A stretch of DNA of 50,957 bases from Oscillospiraceae bacterium (GTDB lineage Bacteria > Bacillota > Clostridia > Oscillospirales > Acutalibacteraceae): the NCBI GenBank assembly GCA_902769255.1, contig CACXOM010000010.1, positions 36,090 through 87,046 on the forward strand, in the 5' to 3' direction. Below the pieces are notes generated by a model. It worked only from the letters and a program-made list of their open reading frames with translations. It was not told where the DNA came from and did not search any database. The translations under genes were made by a program, and so were the position numbers. Shown piece by piece: positions 50,922 to 50,957 of the stretch (within the stretch, counting starts at the first letter, position 1; each line of letters opens with the position of its first letter).

Positions 50922-50957
50922 ATTTGAGCACTCGCAAAACGGGGGCTTAAAAAAAGA

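Noticed and set aside
50922-50957. Possible HrcA (CIRCE) operator near GAGCACTC
   Set aside because: Only one half-site is seen. The opposing GAGTGC half is absent before the window ends.
1-50957. CRISPR arrays, tRNA or rRNA genes, prophage or transposase genes
   Set aside because: I saw no regularly spaced direct repeats, tRNA cloverleaf signatures, rRNA blocks or recognisable transposase or phage proteins.

Overview
The window is low-GC and Clostridia-like. TTGACA/TATAAT promoters sit 16-17 bp apart, Shine-Dalgarno sites are strong, T-box regulation is present, and a SpoVAC/SpoVAD operon marks a spore former. Thr-rich extracellular linkers, a zinc-ribbon/PASTA kinase-like protein and DUF5696/Yip1-type sugar-transport genes fit a gut Oscillospirales/Ruminococcaceae-type genome. 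This placement is inferred from gene content, not from a search.

Layout. 1-800: mosaic interspersed repeats, then a promoter, a Cys-rich leader ORF and an attenuator. 821-2894: an mccB/mccA-like pair linking cystathionine, homocysteine and cysteine. 2988-5358: trmL, a leucine-rich-repeat lipoprotein and a YmdB-type phosphoesterase. 5359-5641: more mosaic repeat. 5642-7740 (minus): metA and a LysR gene behind a Cys/Met-rich leader ORF and attenuator. 7818-10305: an alpha/beta hydrolase, an Rrf2 regulator with three clustered cysteines, and a rhodanese-TtcA fusion. 10392-15016: a tryptophan T-box, a TrpXYZ-type ABC transporter and TrpB2. 15054-18241: a PASTA pseudokinase and an FN3 lipoprotein. 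18307-19863 (minus): metY behind a third Cys/Met-rich leader ORF. 19933-22377 (minus): TetR with an ABC-2 exporter. 22442-34492: a twelve-kb carbohydrate-uptake cluster. It has one very large multidomain binding protein, two permease pairs, an NHL-TPR-Yip1 membrane protein and a DUF5696 lipoprotein, but no ATPase. 34500-34740: mosaic repeat. 34741-37772 (minus): pyk, a NUDIX hydrolase and a LysR gene. 37923-44481 (plus): a Cys-rich small protein, DUF951, prfA, an FAD oxidoreductase, nadB, nadC, a membrane protein and acpS. 44536-49726 (minus): glnS, gltX and the spoVA operon. 49832-50957: an orphan ABC ATPase, a small membrane protein and an outgoing promoter.

The strongest candidate for an undescribed system is the sulfur regulon. 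Three separate sulfur-amino-acid transcription units (mccB-mccA, lysR-metA, metY) each begin with a 29-31 codon leader ORF packed with Cys, and in two cases also Met, codons. Two of the leaders are followed by an intrinsic terminator. In both of those, the 5' arm of the terminator is complementary to leader sequence just downstream of the Cys codons, as in classical ribosome-mediated attenuation. All three promoters also carry a related palindrome, ACCTAYC-N5-GRTAGGT-like. A CymR/IscR-type Rrf2 protein is encoded nearby, and its own promoter has a weaker match. MetA carries Glu111 and so probably makes O-acetylhomoserine, the substrate of MetY, which makes the scattered units one pathway. I saw no SAM riboswitch in front of these genes.
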